From Pantoea sp. At-9b (GTDB lineage: Bacteria > Pseudomonadota > Gammaproteobacteria > Enterobacterales > Enterobacteriaceae), in assembly GCF_000175935.2 (NCBI RefSeq), contig NC_014837.1, positions 3,720,001 through 3,784,000 of the forward strand: a stretch of 64,000 bases of DNA, given 5' to 3'. Below are positions 22,770 to 31,594 of this stretch, piece after piece. The stretch's first letter is position 1. Each line of letters opens with the position of its first letter. The notes beneath the pieces were generated by a model. It ran no database searches. It worked only from the letters and a program-made list of their open reading frames with translations, and was not told where the DNA came from. The position numbers and the translations under genes are program-made.

Positions 22770-23782
22770 CAGATGGCGGGTAATTCGGCTAACGGCCAGC
22801 GCGGTCGGACGCTGACGCCCAACTCACCGCGTGTACCGCCTTTCAGACGGACCATGCCCGCGTAGGCAATCATCGCGCCGTTGTCGGTGCAGAATTCCGG
22901 GCGGGCGTAAAAGACTTCGCCACCACGCACCTGCATCATCTCAGCCATCCGCTCACGCAACGTGCGGTTGGCACTCACGCCACCGGCGATCACCAGACGT
23001 TTGAAACCGGTCTGATCCAGCGCGCGTTTGCATTTGATCATCAGGGTATCCACGACCGCGTCTTCGAAAGCTCGGGCAATGTCGGCACGCGCCTGCTCAT
23101 CTCCCGCATGTTCGCGGATGGTGTTAGCGGCAAAAGTTTTCAGGCCAGAGAAGCTGAAATCCAGGCCCGGACGATCGGTCATCGGACGCGGGAAGGTGAA
23201 ACGACCTGGCGTGCCCTGCTGCGCCATCCGCGACAGCATCGGTCCGCCCGGATAGTCGAGACCCAGTAGCTTGGCGGTTTTGTCGAAGGCTTCACCCGCC
23301 GCATCATCGATGGATTCGCCTAACAACGTGTATTCACCAATCCCGGTGACACTGATCAGTTGGGTGTGTCCGCCTGATACCAGCAGCGCCACAAACGGGA
23401 AGTCCGGTGGGTTATCTTCCAGCATCGGGGCCAGCAGATGGCCTTCCATATGATGGACAGGTACCGCGGGTACATTCCAGGCAAAGGCCAGCGCACGTCC
23501 AACAGTCGCCCCCACTAACAGGGCACCGACCAGACCAGGTCCGGCGGTATAGGCCACGGCATCAATCTGCTGCGGCTGTAATCCGGCCTGTTTTAACGCC
23601 GCCTGAATCAACGGCACCGTTTTCCGCACGTGATCGCGCGATGCCAGTTCCGGCACCACACCACCGTAATCGGCATGCAATTTTACCTGGCTATATAATT
23701 GATTTGCCAGCAGACCGGACGCATCGTCATAAATCGCGATGCCGGTTTCATCGCAGGACGTTTCAATACCCAGAACTCGCAT
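22769..23782 (-). CDS. tsaD: tRNA threonylcarbamoyladenosine transferase TsaD
   Basis: 337 residues, ASKHA fold. The start [14 protein letters not shown], the metal-binding [10 protein letters not shown] and the [10 protein letters not shown] segments identify TsaD (formerly Gcp/YgjD). With TsaB/TsaE and TsaC it makes t6A37 in ANN-decoding tRNAs; the window itself holds such a tRNA, tRNA-Ile2. It is divergent from rpsU, the classical arrangement. Confidence 0.97.
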   Translation of the reverse strand: MRVLGIETSCDETGIAIYDDASGLLANQLYSQVKLHADYGGVVPELASRDHVRKTVPLIQAALKQAGLQPQQIDAVAYTAGPGLVGALLVGATVGRALAFAWNVPAVPVHHMEGHLLAPMLEDNPPDFPFVALLVSGGHTQLISVTGIGEYTLLGESIDDAAGEAFDKTAKLLGLDYPGGPMLSRMAQQGTPGRFTFPRPMTDRPGLDFSFSGLKTFAANTIREHAGDEQARADIARAFEDAVVDTLMIKCKRALDQTGFKRLVIAGGVSANRTLRERMAEMMQVRGGEVFYARPEFCTDNGAMIAYAGMVRLKGGTRGELGVSVRPRWPLAELPAI

Positions 23783-23784
23783 AG

Positions 23785-24279
<495 letters not shown>

Positions 24280-24286
24280 TATCTTT

Positions 24287-24302
24287 CGGAGGTTCGCCTC
24301 CG
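24287..24302 (+). terminator. Intra-operon hairpin between rpsU and dnaG
   Basis: CGGAGG-TTCG-CCTCCG, a six-base stem capped with a TTCG tetraloop, eight bases after the rpsU stop. It lacks a good U-tract. In E. coli a partial terminator in this position lowers dnaG expression relative to rpsU. Confidence 0.75.
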
Positions 24303-24397
24303 CCGCGTGATCAACGCAGACAGAGTCAAGTAAGAGGCCGTGCTTTCCGAAAGGAAGCGCGGCTTGTTGCCGTTTATGAGCTGAAAAATCGGGGCTT

Positions 24398-26143
24398 ATG
24401 GCTGGACGAATTCCACGCGTATTTATCAATGACTTACTTGCCCGCACGGACATCGTGGATCTTATCGATGCCCGCGTAAAGCTGAAAAAGCAGGGTAAGA
24501 ACTATCACGCGTGTTGCCCATTCCATAACGAAAAGACGCCCTCTTTCACTGTAAACGGCGATAAGCAGTTTTATCACTGCTTCGGCTGTGGTGCCCACGG
24601 CAATGCTATCGACTTCCTGATGAATTTTGATCGTCTGGAATTTGTTGAAAGCATTGAGGAACTGGCCACCCAGCACGGCCTTGAAGTGCCCTATGAAGCG
24701 GGTAACGGCCCCAGCCAGATGGAACGCCATCAGCGCCAAAGCCTTTATCAGCTGCTGGAAGGTCTGAACACCTTTTATCAGCAGAGTCTGCGCCAGCCGC
24801 AGGCACAGCCCGCTCAGCAGTATCTCGCTACCCGCGGCCTTAGCCAGCAAGTGATTGATCACTTCGCTATTGGTTATGCACCACCGGGATGGGATAACGC
24901 GCTCAAACGCTTCGGCCAGCAGCAGGACGATCGCGAGTCACTGATGGAAGCCGGCATGCTGGTCAGCAATGACAAAGGCCGGACGTATGATCGCTTCCGC
25001 GATCGCATCATGTTTCCGATTCGTGATAAACGCGGACGGGTGATTGGTTTTGGCGGCAGGGTGCTGGGCAACGATACGCCGAAATACCTGAACTCGCCGG
25101 AAACGCCGATTTTCCATAAAGGCCGTCAGTTGTATGGCCTGTATGAAGCGCAGAAAAACCATCCGCAACCCGCGCGTCTGCTGGTGGTGGAAGGTTATAT
25201 GGATGTGGTGGCCCTCGCGCAGTTCGGCATTGATTATGCCGTTGCCTCGCTGGGCACCTCGACCACCGCCGAGCATATCCAGCTGCTGTTTCGCTCGACC
25301 GAAAACGTGATTTGCTGTTACGACGGTGACCGTGCAGGTCGTGAAGCCGCCTGGCGCGCGCTCGAAACCGCACTGCCCTACATGAATGACGGTCGTCAGC
25401 TACGCTTTATGTTTTTGCCTGATGGCGAAGACCCGGACACGCTGGTGCGCAAAGAGGGTAAAGCGGCGTTTGAAGCGCGGATGGAGCAGGCGATGCCGCT
25501 CTCCACGTTTCTGTTCGACAGCCTGCTGCCGCAGGTTGATCTGAGCACGCGCGACGGTAAAGCACGCCTGAGTACGCTGGCGCTGCCGTTGATCAGCCAG
25601 ATCCCGGGCGAAACCCTGCGTATTTATATGCGTCAGGAATTAGGTAATAAACTCGGTATTCTTGACGATAACCAGTTAGAGAAGCTACTGCCGAAACAGG
25701 CCGATAGTGGAGCCGCACCCACTGCACCACCGTTGAAGCGCACCACCATGCGTGTACTGGTGGCATTGCTGGTGCAGAATCCGCAATTCGCCACGATGGT
25801 GCCTGCTCTTGAAGGTCTTGAACAGTCAAAAATGGCGGGTTTACCCTTGTTTGTGGAGTTAGTCAGCCGTTGTTCTGAGAATCCTGGCCTGACGACCGGA
25901 CAGCTACTAGAGTTATATCGCGGGACAAATTTTAGTCAGACACTTGAAACACTGGCTACCTGGAACCACATGATAGTGGATGAAGAGGCAGAAGCAGTAT
26001 TTCAGGACTCTCTGGCGAGTCTCTACGATTCCGCACTGGAACAGCGGCTTGAAGCGCTTATCGCGCGCGATCGTACTGAAGGATTAAGTGCTGCCGAACG
26101 CCGTGAATTCTGGGCATTAAGCCAGGCACTGGCAAAGAAATAA
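24398..26143 (+). CDS. dnaG: DNA primase
   Basis: 581 residues, as in E. coli. N-terminal zinc-binding domain with CCPFHNEKTPSF and CFGCGAHGN (Cys/His ligands), the TOPRIM core with VVEGYMDV and CYDGDRAG, and a C-terminal helicase-binding domain. DnaG lays RNA primers and docks on DnaB. The leader before the ATG at 24398 has no strong ribosome-binding site, consistent with the low translation expected for this gene. The 245 bases after it hold no gene; E. coli has an RNA-processing site here. Confidence 0.98.
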   Translation: MAGRIPRVFINDLLARTDIVDLIDARVKLKKQGKNYHACCPFHNEKTPSFTVNGDKQFYHCFGCGAHGNAIDFLMNFDRLEFVESIEELATQHGLEVPYEAGNGPSQMERHQRQSLYQLLEGLNTFYQQSLRQPQAQPAQQYLATRGLSQQVIDHFAIGYAPPGWDNALKRFGQQQDDRESLMEAGMLVSNDKGRTYDRFRDRIMFPIRDKRGRVIGFGGRVLGNDTPKYLNSPETPIFHKGRQLYGLYEAQKNHPQPARLLVVEGYMDVVALAQFGIDYAVASLGTSTTAEHIQLLFRSTENVICCYDGDRAGREAAWRALETALPYMNDGRQLRFMFLPDGEDPDTLVRKEGKAAFEARMEQAMPLSTFLFDSLLPQVDLSTRDGKARLSTLALPLISQIPGETLRIYMRQELGNKLGILDDNQLEKLLPKQADSGAAPTAPPLKRTTMRVLVALLVQNPQFATMVPALEGLEQSKMAGLPLFVELVSRCSENPGLTTGQLLELYRGTNFSQTLETLATWNHMIVDEEAEAVFQDSLASLYDSALEQRLEALIARDRTEGLSAAERREFWALSQALAKK

Positions 26144-26388
26144 TCGTTTTAAGCGCTCTGGTTGCCGATACCGTTAAAATGGCAGGGAACCGGGGCGATA
26201 AGCATTAGCGGAACCTGACGAGAAGCCAGGCCCGAAAAAAGAATCCAAGCGGCTTAAGTGCCGATTATAGAAGGGCAAAAGCCCTGGCCGCGACGAAGGC
26301 AGCGGCAAAAACACAACGCCTTCACTGTTATTGTTGGCTCGCTGCCGACCGACACCAATCTAATTAACAGAAGTGTGGATACCGTCTT

Positions 26389-28233
26389 ATGGAGCAAAAC
26401 CCGCAGTCACAGCTTAAGCTACTTGTCACCCGTGGTAAGGAGCAGGGCTATCTGACCTATGCTGAGGTCAATGACCATCTGCCGGAAGATATCGTCGACT
26501 CCGATCAGATCGAAGACATCATCCAGATGATTAACGATATGGGTATTCAGGTGGTGGAAGAAGCCCCTGATGCCGATGATCTGATGCTGAATGAAAACAG
26601 TGCCGATACTGATGAAGATGCTGCGGAAGCCGCCGCTCAGGTGTTGTCCAGCGTTGAATCTGAAATTGGCCGTACCACCGACCCGGTGCGCATGTATATG
26701 CGCGAAATGGGTACTGTTGAACTGCTGACGCGCGAAGGCGAAATCGACATCGCTAAACGCATCGAAGACGGCATCAACCAGGTTCAGTGCTCCGTTGCAG
26801 AATATCCGGAAGCGATCACTTATCTGCTCGATCAGTACGATCGTGTTGAAGCGGGCGAATCACGTCTGTCCGACCTGATCACCGGCTTTGTCGATCCGAA
26901 CGCTGAAGAAGATCTGGCACCGACCGCAACTCACGTTGGTTCTGAGCTGTCTGAAGAAGACCGCGATGACGACGATGAAGATGACGAAGAGAGCGACGAC
27001 GACAGCTCTGACGACGATAACTCTATCGATCCGGAACTGGCGCGCGAAAAATTCGTCGAGCTGCGTACCCAGTACGAAACCACCCGTACAGTGATCAAAG
27101 CCAAAGGCCGCAGCCATGCGGACGCGGTTGCCGAAATTCAGAATCTTTCTGAAGTGTTCAAACAGTTCCGCCTGGTACCGAAGCAGTTCGACTACCTGGT
27201 GAACAACATGCGTGAAATGATGGAGCGTGTGCGTACTCAGGAACGCATCATCATGAAGCTGTGTGTTGAACTGTGCAAAATGCCGAAGAAAAACTTTATC
27301 ACCCTGTTCACCGGTAACGAAACCAGTGAAAGCTGGTTCAAAGCCGCGCTGGCAATGAACAAGCCGTGGTCAGAAAAACTGCTGGAAGTGCAGGATGACG
27401 TGATGCGTTGCCTGCAGAAACTGCTGCAAATCGAAGAAGAGACCGGCCTGACCATTGAGCAGGTTAAAGACATCAACCGTCGCATGTCTATCGGCGAAGC
27501 CAAAGCGCGTCGTGCGAAGAAAGAGATGGTGGAAGCTAACTTGCGTCTGGTGATTTCAATCGCCAAGAAATACACCAACCGTGGTTTGCAGTTCCTCGAC
27601 CTGATTCAGGAAGGCAACATCGGCCTGATGAAAGCGGTTGATAAGTTTGAATATCGTCGTGGTTATAAGTTCTCAACTTACGCCACCTGGTGGATCCGTC
27701 AGGCCATCACCCGTTCTATCGCCGACCAGGCGCGTACCATCCGTATTCCGGTGCATATGATTGAGACCATCAACAAACTCAACCGTATTTCGCGCCAGAT
27801 GCTGCAGGAGATGGGTCGCGAGCCGACGCCGGAAGAACTGGCTGAGCGCATGCTGATGCCGGAAGATAAAATCCGCAAAGTGCTGAAAATCGCTAAAGAG
27901 CCGATCTCCATGGAGACGCCGATTGGTGATGATGAAGATTCGCATCTGGGCGATTTTATCGAAGACACCACGCTGGAACTGCCGCTGGACTCTGCTACTT
28001 CGGAGAGCCTGCGTTCCGCAACGCACGACGTGTTGGCGGGTCTGACTGCGCGTGAAGCGAAAGTGCTGCGTATGCGTTTTGGTATTGATATGAATACCGA
28101 CCATACGCTGGAAGAGGTAGGCAAACAATTCGACGTAACGCGTGAACGTATCCGTCAGATTGAAGCCAAGGCGTTGCGTAAACTGCGCCATCCAAGCCGT
28201 TCCGAAGTACTGCGTAGCTTCCTTGACGACTGA
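26389..28233 (+). CDS. rpoD: RNA polymerase sigma-70 factor
   Basis: 614 residues. Region 1.1 at the N-terminus ([20 protein letters not shown]), the non-conserved acidic region (about 180-215, a long run of Asp/Glu/Ser), region 2 with [15 protein letters not shown] for -10 recognition, and region 4 with [17 protein letters not shown] for -35 recognition. It is the housekeeping sigma factor and the final gene of the macromolecular synthesis operon. It ends at a strong terminator before convergent mug. Confidence 0.99.
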   Translation: MEQNPQSQLKLLVTRGKEQGYLTYAEVNDHLPEDIVDSDQIEDIIQMINDMGIQVVEEAPDADDLMLNENSADTDEDAAEAAAQVLSSVESEIGRTTDPVRMYMREMGTVELLTREGEIDIAKRIEDGINQVQCSVAEYPEAITYLLDQYDRVEAGESRLSDLITGFVDPNAEEDLAPTATHVGSELSEEDRDDDDEDDEESDDDSSDDDNSIDPELAREKFVELRTQYETTRTVIKAKGRSHADAVAEIQNLSEVFKQFRLVPKQFDYLVNNMREMMERVRTQERIIMKLCVELCKMPKKNFITLFTGNETSESWFKAALAMNKPWSEKLLEVQDDVMRCLQKLLQIEEETGLTIEQVKDINRRMSIGEAKARRAKKEMVEANLRLVISIAKKYTNRGLQFLDLIQEGNIGLMKAVDKFEYRRGYKFSTYATWWIRQAITRSIADQARTIRIPVHMIETINKLNRISRQMLQEMGREPTPEELAERMLMPEDKIRKVLKIAKEPISMETPIGDDEDSHLGDFIEDTTLELPLDSATSESLRSATHDVLAGLTAREAKVLRMRFGIDMNTDHTLEEVGKQFDVTRERIRQIEAKALRKLRHPSRSEVLRSFLDD

Positions 28234-28246
28234 TTCAGTCAACATC

Positions 28247-28276
28247 AAAAAACCCCGGCTTGCCGGGGTTTTTTAT
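28247..28276. terminator. Bidirectional rpoD/mug terminator
   Basis: AAAAAA-CCCCGGC-TT-GCCGGGG-TTTTTT between the convergent rpoD and mug genes; good U-tracts on both strands. Confidence 0.93.
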
Positions 28277-28281
28277 TGCCT

Positions 28282-28794
28282 TCAACTCAGCGGTAGCGAT
28301 TCACGCAACTGACGATAGGCGGCAGCCATCTCCTCCAGCGAAGCTCGATTCAGACCACTCGGATTAGGCAACACCCACAGGCGGGTATCACCGAGCATCT
28401 GCTGCTGCTCGCCCCACTCCACCTTACGTTGGCGAAACGCGCGCTGGAAGGCATCTTTGCCCAGCACAGCCAGCGCACGCGGCTGATAACGCAGAACTTT
28501 TTCCTGCAATCGACTACCGCCATCACGCAGTTCGTCACCCGCCAGCTCCGTAGCCTGCACGGTAGGACGCTCCACCAACATGGTGATGCCACAACCGGTT
28601 TCCAGCAATCGCTGTTCCTGCTCTGGCTTAAGCTGCTCATGAGTAAATCCCGCCAGATGGATCACCTTCCAGAAGCGATTCCCTGGATGCGCAAAGTGGA
28701 AACCGGTATGCGCCGAGGATTGGCCCGGATTGATACCGCAGAACAGTACCTGCAAATGCGGGGCGATAATATCGCGAATGTTGTGATCACTCAT
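28282..28794 (-). CDS. mug: G/U mismatch-specific DNA glycosylase Mug
   Basis: 170 residues of the uracil-DNA glycosylase superfamily: FCGINPGQSSA with the catalytic Asn, HPGNRFWK, and the C-terminal NPSGLN motif. It removes uracil or ethenocytosine opposite G. The start codon overlaps the stop of the upstream tetR gene in an ATGA, so here mug appears co-transcribed with, and translationally coupled to, a regulator gene that is absent from the E. coli locus. Confidence 0.94.
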   Translation of the reverse strand: MSDHNIRDIIAPHLQVLFCGINPGQSSAHTGFHFAHPGNRFWKVIHLAGFTHEQLKPEQEQRLLETGCGITMLVERPTVQATELAGDELRDGGSRLQEKVLRYQPRALAVLGKDAFQRAFRQRKVEWGEQQQMLGDTRLWVLPNPSGLNRASLEEMAAAYRQLRESLPLS

Positions 28795-29378
28795 GCCAGC
28801 GCCAACCCAGCACGTTGCTTCACCGACTGACGGCTGTCAGCCAGGATATGCTGCGCCTCAGTATCGTCCGGACAAGCACGTGCCAGCGCCATTGCCCCGA
28901 CCATCTCGGCCAGCATACTGGCGGCGAGGCTATCAGCCCGAGGAGTTCCCAACTGCTGCAAGGGTTCGGCCAGACGCTGACGCACCACTTCACGTCGCAG
29001 GGAAAATAGCTTACGCGCCTCCAGCGGCAAATGCGCCATTTCGCTGGCCAGTGCGGGGAGAGGGCATCCTTCACCCGGCATCGCACGATGTTGATCGGAG
29101 AGATAATTATCGATCAGCTGTTCCAGCCGCTGGGCCGGGTCTTTGATCTGTACAATCTCAGCCAAACGCAGCGCGGAGTCAGCAAACATCTGCTCAATCA
29201 CGGCCTCCACCAGGGCATCACGCGATGCGAAGTGGGCATAGAAGCCACCATGCGTTAAACCGACACGCTTCATCAGCGCGGCTACGCCAATGCTTTCAGT
29301 GCCACACTCACGCATCACTTTCGCCGCCTCATCAAGAATGCGCTGGCGCGTGCGCGCTTTGTGACTCAGCTTTTCCAT
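28791..29378 (-). CDS. TetR-family transcriptional regulator
   Basis: 195 residues. The N-terminal HTH is clear (RQRILDEAAKVMRECG, IGVAALMKRVGLTHGGFYAHF); the C-terminal part is a ligand-binding helical domain. The ATG at 29378 follows GGGAG; the frame reads on to 29435 through repeat DNA. It is divergent from an SDR oxidoreductase, with four similar motifs between them, so it probably represses both itself and that gene. The inducing ligand is unknown. Confidence 0.9.
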   Translation of the reverse strand: MEKLSHKARTRQRILDEAAKVMRECGTESIGVAALMKRVGLTHGGFYAHFASRDALVEAVIEQMFADSALRLAEIVQIKDPAQRLEQLIDNYLSDQHRAMPGEGCPLPALASEMAHLPLEARKLFSLRREVVRQRLAEPLQQLGTPRADSLAASMLAEMVGAMALARACPDDTEAQHILADSRQSVKQRAGLALA

Positions 29379-29401
29379 CTCCCTTCCCTCCCGCTCATCA
29401 G

Positions 29402-29501
29402 TTACGACAATCATAGTAATTATTACGACCATCATATTCCAGCTTGACGAAAAATATTATGACCGTCATATTTATCACGTCAAATATGATAACCATCATT
29501 T
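29402..29501. promoter_or_regulatory. Four operator-like repeats between tetR and SDR gene
   Basis: Related motifs of the form TTAYGACCRTCATA recur at about 29402-29417, 29423-29438, 29457-29472 and 29487-29501. The third contains a perfect odd-centred palindrome, TATGAC-C-GTCATA (29458-29470). Dyad symmetry and position between divergent genes mark them as likely binding sites for the adjacent TetR protein. Confidence 0.7.
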
Positions 29502-29514
29502 AGAGGAACCGACC

Positions 29515-30306
29515 ATGTCATCATCTCAACTGGCTTTGATCACCGGCGCATCCAGCGGTATTGGCGCGACTTATGCAAAACAACTGGCCGCTCGCGGTTA
29601 CAACCTGATTCTGGTCGCACGCGATGCCGCCCGCCTGAACGCGCTGGCGCAAAGCTTGCGGGAATCAGCAGGGGTGGAAGTCTCCGTTCTCCCGGCCGAT
29701 CTCACCAACCCGCAGGATTTGCAGCGTGTTGAACAGGAAATTCGTGATAACCACCAAATCACCCTGCTGCTGAATAACGCGGGTATGAGCGTCGAGGGCG
29801 AATTCATTGACGCGGATATCGCACGTATTCAAACCATGCTGGCGTTGAATATTGTGGCCCCCACGCAGTTAGCGCACGTCGCAGCCCAGGCATTTCGCGC
29901 TCGCGGTCACGGCACCATCATCAACATTGCATCGGTGCTGGCATTGATTCATGAACGTTTTAACGGTGCTTATGACGCCACAAAATCCTTTGTCTTAACC
30001 CTGACCCGCGCGTTGCAACGCGAGCTGGCGGAGAGCGGCGTCCATGTCCAGGCGGTGCTGCCAGGGGCAACACGTACCGAAATTTTCGATCGTTCAGGCA
30101 CACCGATTACGACATTCCCGGCAGAAATGCTGATGGAGGTAGACGATTTGGTGAGCGCGGCGTTGAGCGGACTGGATGCGGGTGAGCTGGTCACCATTCC
30201 ATCACTGGAAAACACGGGCCTGTGGCAAGATTTTGATAACGCCCGACTGGCGCTGCAACCCTATTTATCGCTGAACAAACCCGCGTCGCGCTATCAACAG
30301 GCATGA
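29515..30306 (+). CDS. Short-chain dehydrogenase/reductase
   Basis: 263 residues, classical SDR. NAD(P)-binding GASSGIGATYA, the NNAG motif, catalytic Ser in NIASVLAL and the YDATK active site are all present. Substrate cannot be predicted. It has an AGAGGAA box and lies divergent from tetR, whose likely operators overlap its promoter, so it is probably induced by whatever ligand that TetR binds. The pair is inserted between mug and ileX relative to E. coli. Confidence 0.92.
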   Translation: MSSSQLALITGASSGIGATYAKQLAARGYNLILVARDAARLNALAQSLRESAGVEVSVLPADLTNPQDLQRVEQEIRDNHQITLLLNNAGMSVEGEFIDADIARIQTMLALNIVAPTQLAHVAAQAFRARGHGTIINIASVLALIHERFNGAYDATKSFVLTLTRALQRELAESGVHVQAVLPGATRTEIFDRSGTPITTFPAEMLMEVDDLVSAALSGLDAGELVTIPSLENTGLWQDFDNARLALQPYLSLNKPASRYQQA

Positions 30307-30318
30307 GGGTAACGAGAG

Positions 30319-30340
30319 GCAGGGTATTCTCGCCCTGCTT
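30319..30340 (+). terminator. Possible SDR gene terminator
   Basis: GCAGGG-TATTCTCG-CCCTGC followed by TTCAG, 12 bases after the stop; weak U-tract. Confidence 0.45.
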
Positions 30341-30458
30341 CAGATTCGTCTGCGGATGAGGGGATCTTTGTCGCAACGGGCAAAGGATCTACGAATTTTC
30401 TTATGGATATCAAAGGGTCAGAGGCTGTGCTAATTTTGAGCAACCAGCTATCAATGGC

Positions 30459-30487
30459 TGGATTGCCCTGGCGAGATACTTTATAAT
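30459..30487 (+). promoter_or_regulatory. tRNA-Ile2 promoter
   Basis: A perfect TATAAT (30482-30487) stands 12 bases before the tRNA and is followed by a GC-rich discriminator (CCCCGCTCCGC), as in stringently controlled stable-RNA promoters. The -35 hexamer at the proper spacing (TGGATT, 30459-30464) is poor. Confidence 0.65.
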
Positions 30488-30499
30488 CCCCGCTCCGCT

Positions 30500-30575
30500 G
30501 GCCCCTTAGCTCAGTGGTTAGAGCAGGCGACTCATAATCGCTTGGTCGCTGGTTCAAACCCAGCAGGGGCCACCA
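30500..30575 (+). tRNA. ileX: tRNA-Ile2 (anticodon CAU)
   Basis: A 76-base cloverleaf with encoded CCA. Acceptor stem GGCCCCT pairs with AGGGGCC; anticodon arm GGCGA-CTCATAA-TCGCT; T arm GCTGG-TTCAAAC-CCAGC. The CAT anticodon and near identity to E. coli ileX/ileY mark the isoleucine acceptor whose C34 is changed to lysidine by TilS, reading AUA. It follows the mug region, as ileX does in E. coli. Its 3' end is the likely attachment site of the prophage to the right. Confidence 0.95.
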
Positions 30576-30602
30576 AATTTAGTGATATTAATCATGCACT
30601 TG

Positions 30603-30627
30603 AACCGCTATCTGAAGCGGTTTTTTT
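30603..30627 (+). terminator. Terminator after tRNA-Ile2
   Basis: AACCGCT ... AGCGGTT stem followed by TTTTTG, 28 bases past the CCA end. Because it lies inside the proposed prophage, this terminator would be phage-supplied. Confidence 0.8.
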
Positions 30628-30644
30628 GTAGCCAAAAAATCGAT

Positions 30645-30663
30645 TGGCAGCAAAATGGCAGCA
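30645..30663 (+). repeat. Tandem TGGCAGCA repeats next to tRNA, candidate integrase arm sites
   Basis: TGGCAGCA-AAA-TGGCAGCA: two identical octamers at an 11-base period, 70 bases beyond the tRNA 3' end. Short direct repeats with helical spacing near a tRNA are typical of arm-type binding sites of tyrosine integrases, so I read them as part of attL. Confidence 0.45.
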
Positions 30664-30752
30664 GATTTTTTTCACCCACCCTTCTGCTACCACCGCCATT
30701 CGTGCCTTATGGCTACCGCTGCTCGTTTCACACAGCCCCAAAAGGTGATCAC

Positions 30753-31235
30753 ATGGAAGAAATGCACTTTGTTTATATCAATGCCCGAGGCCATATAAAG
30801 GCTCATTCACTGGTACAAGTTAGCCACAGCGAAGAACATATTCAGGGTGTTTGCATTAACACGCATATGCTCAAAACTTACAGGAAAGACCGTATTCTTA
30901 AACAGACCGAGTCTGGATCATTAGCCTCTGAATCTGTTGGTGCATTCTCTCCTGAAAATTACCGCCACCTTTTTACTTTAAGCCCCCCTAAAGAAGTCAC
31001 ATTCGACATCTGCTTTACAGGATTCAAAAAGGCTGACAAAGAACGGTTAATTGAGTGCGCAACGGCGAACGGTATGACGGTTAGAAGTTCGGTGACTCAA
31101 AATCTTCAATTGTTATGCTGTGGCTACAATGCGGGGCCGACCAAAGTTACAGCGGCACGTATGAAAGGTGTGGTAATCCTTGATGAAGAACAATTTGCTG
31201 ATTTTGTAAAAACAGGTGAGATACCTGAAGTATAA
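30753..31235 (+). CDS. BRCT-domain protein with WYL-like N-terminus
   Basis: 160 residues. Residues about 83-155 form a BRCT domain (DICFTGFKKADKERL, NGMTVRSSVT, then GPTKVTAARMKGV), like that of bacterial DNA ligase. Residues about 5-50 (VYINARGHIKAHSL ... TYRKDRI) resemble the short WYL-like ligand-binding fold found in SOS and phage regulators. No catalytic domain is present. Its job is unknown; BRCT modules bind DNA ends or proteins. The start at 30753 follows AAAGGTGATC; the frame extends upstream through non-coding tRNA flank. First cargo gene beside the attachment site. Confidence 0.75.
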   Translation: MEEMHFVYINARGHIKAHSLVQVSHSEEHIQGVCINTHMLKTYRKDRILKQTESGSLASESVGAFSPENYRHLFTLSPPKEVTFDICFTGFKKADKERLIECATANGMTVRSSVTQNLQLLCCGYNAGPTKVTAARMKGVVILDEEQFADFVKTGEIPEV

Positions 31236-31594
31236 AAGCCCGTGCTGCACGGGCAATTTAGATGCATTCGCACAGGCTCGAACTGACAGTTTCCGTGGAC
31301 AGGGTGCAATCTGATCTGACAGTCTCCTTTGAGCGAACAGCGGATGTTCCCAGTTATTCATCACAAATGATGAAAGCATTATATAATACATCACGATGCA
31401 TAGATTAATGTGGAGATATCATACCAGGCATTGTAACATTGCTGTGCTCAACGATTATTTTTCACACCTTCAGTCATAACACGGTCTGGCTCAGTCAAGT
31501 TATGAAATTCTATATTGAGATTAAAAACAATAAAAGTTGTAGAGTGAAGGAGTCGACATTACTAACTGAGGGTTATAACTAATCTTGGAACTGG
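31236..31594. other. Intergenic stretch, no gene seen
   Basis: A perfect inverted repeat GCCCGTGC-T-GCACGGGC (31238-31254) follows the BRCT stop and may end its transcript. Two near-identical motifs, CTGACAGTTTCC (31283) and CTGACAGTCTCC (31316), lie 33 bases apart and could mark an old insertion end. From about 31370 the DNA turns clearly AT-rich, the composition of the YcaO cassette. I see no credible coding frame. Confidence 0.5.
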
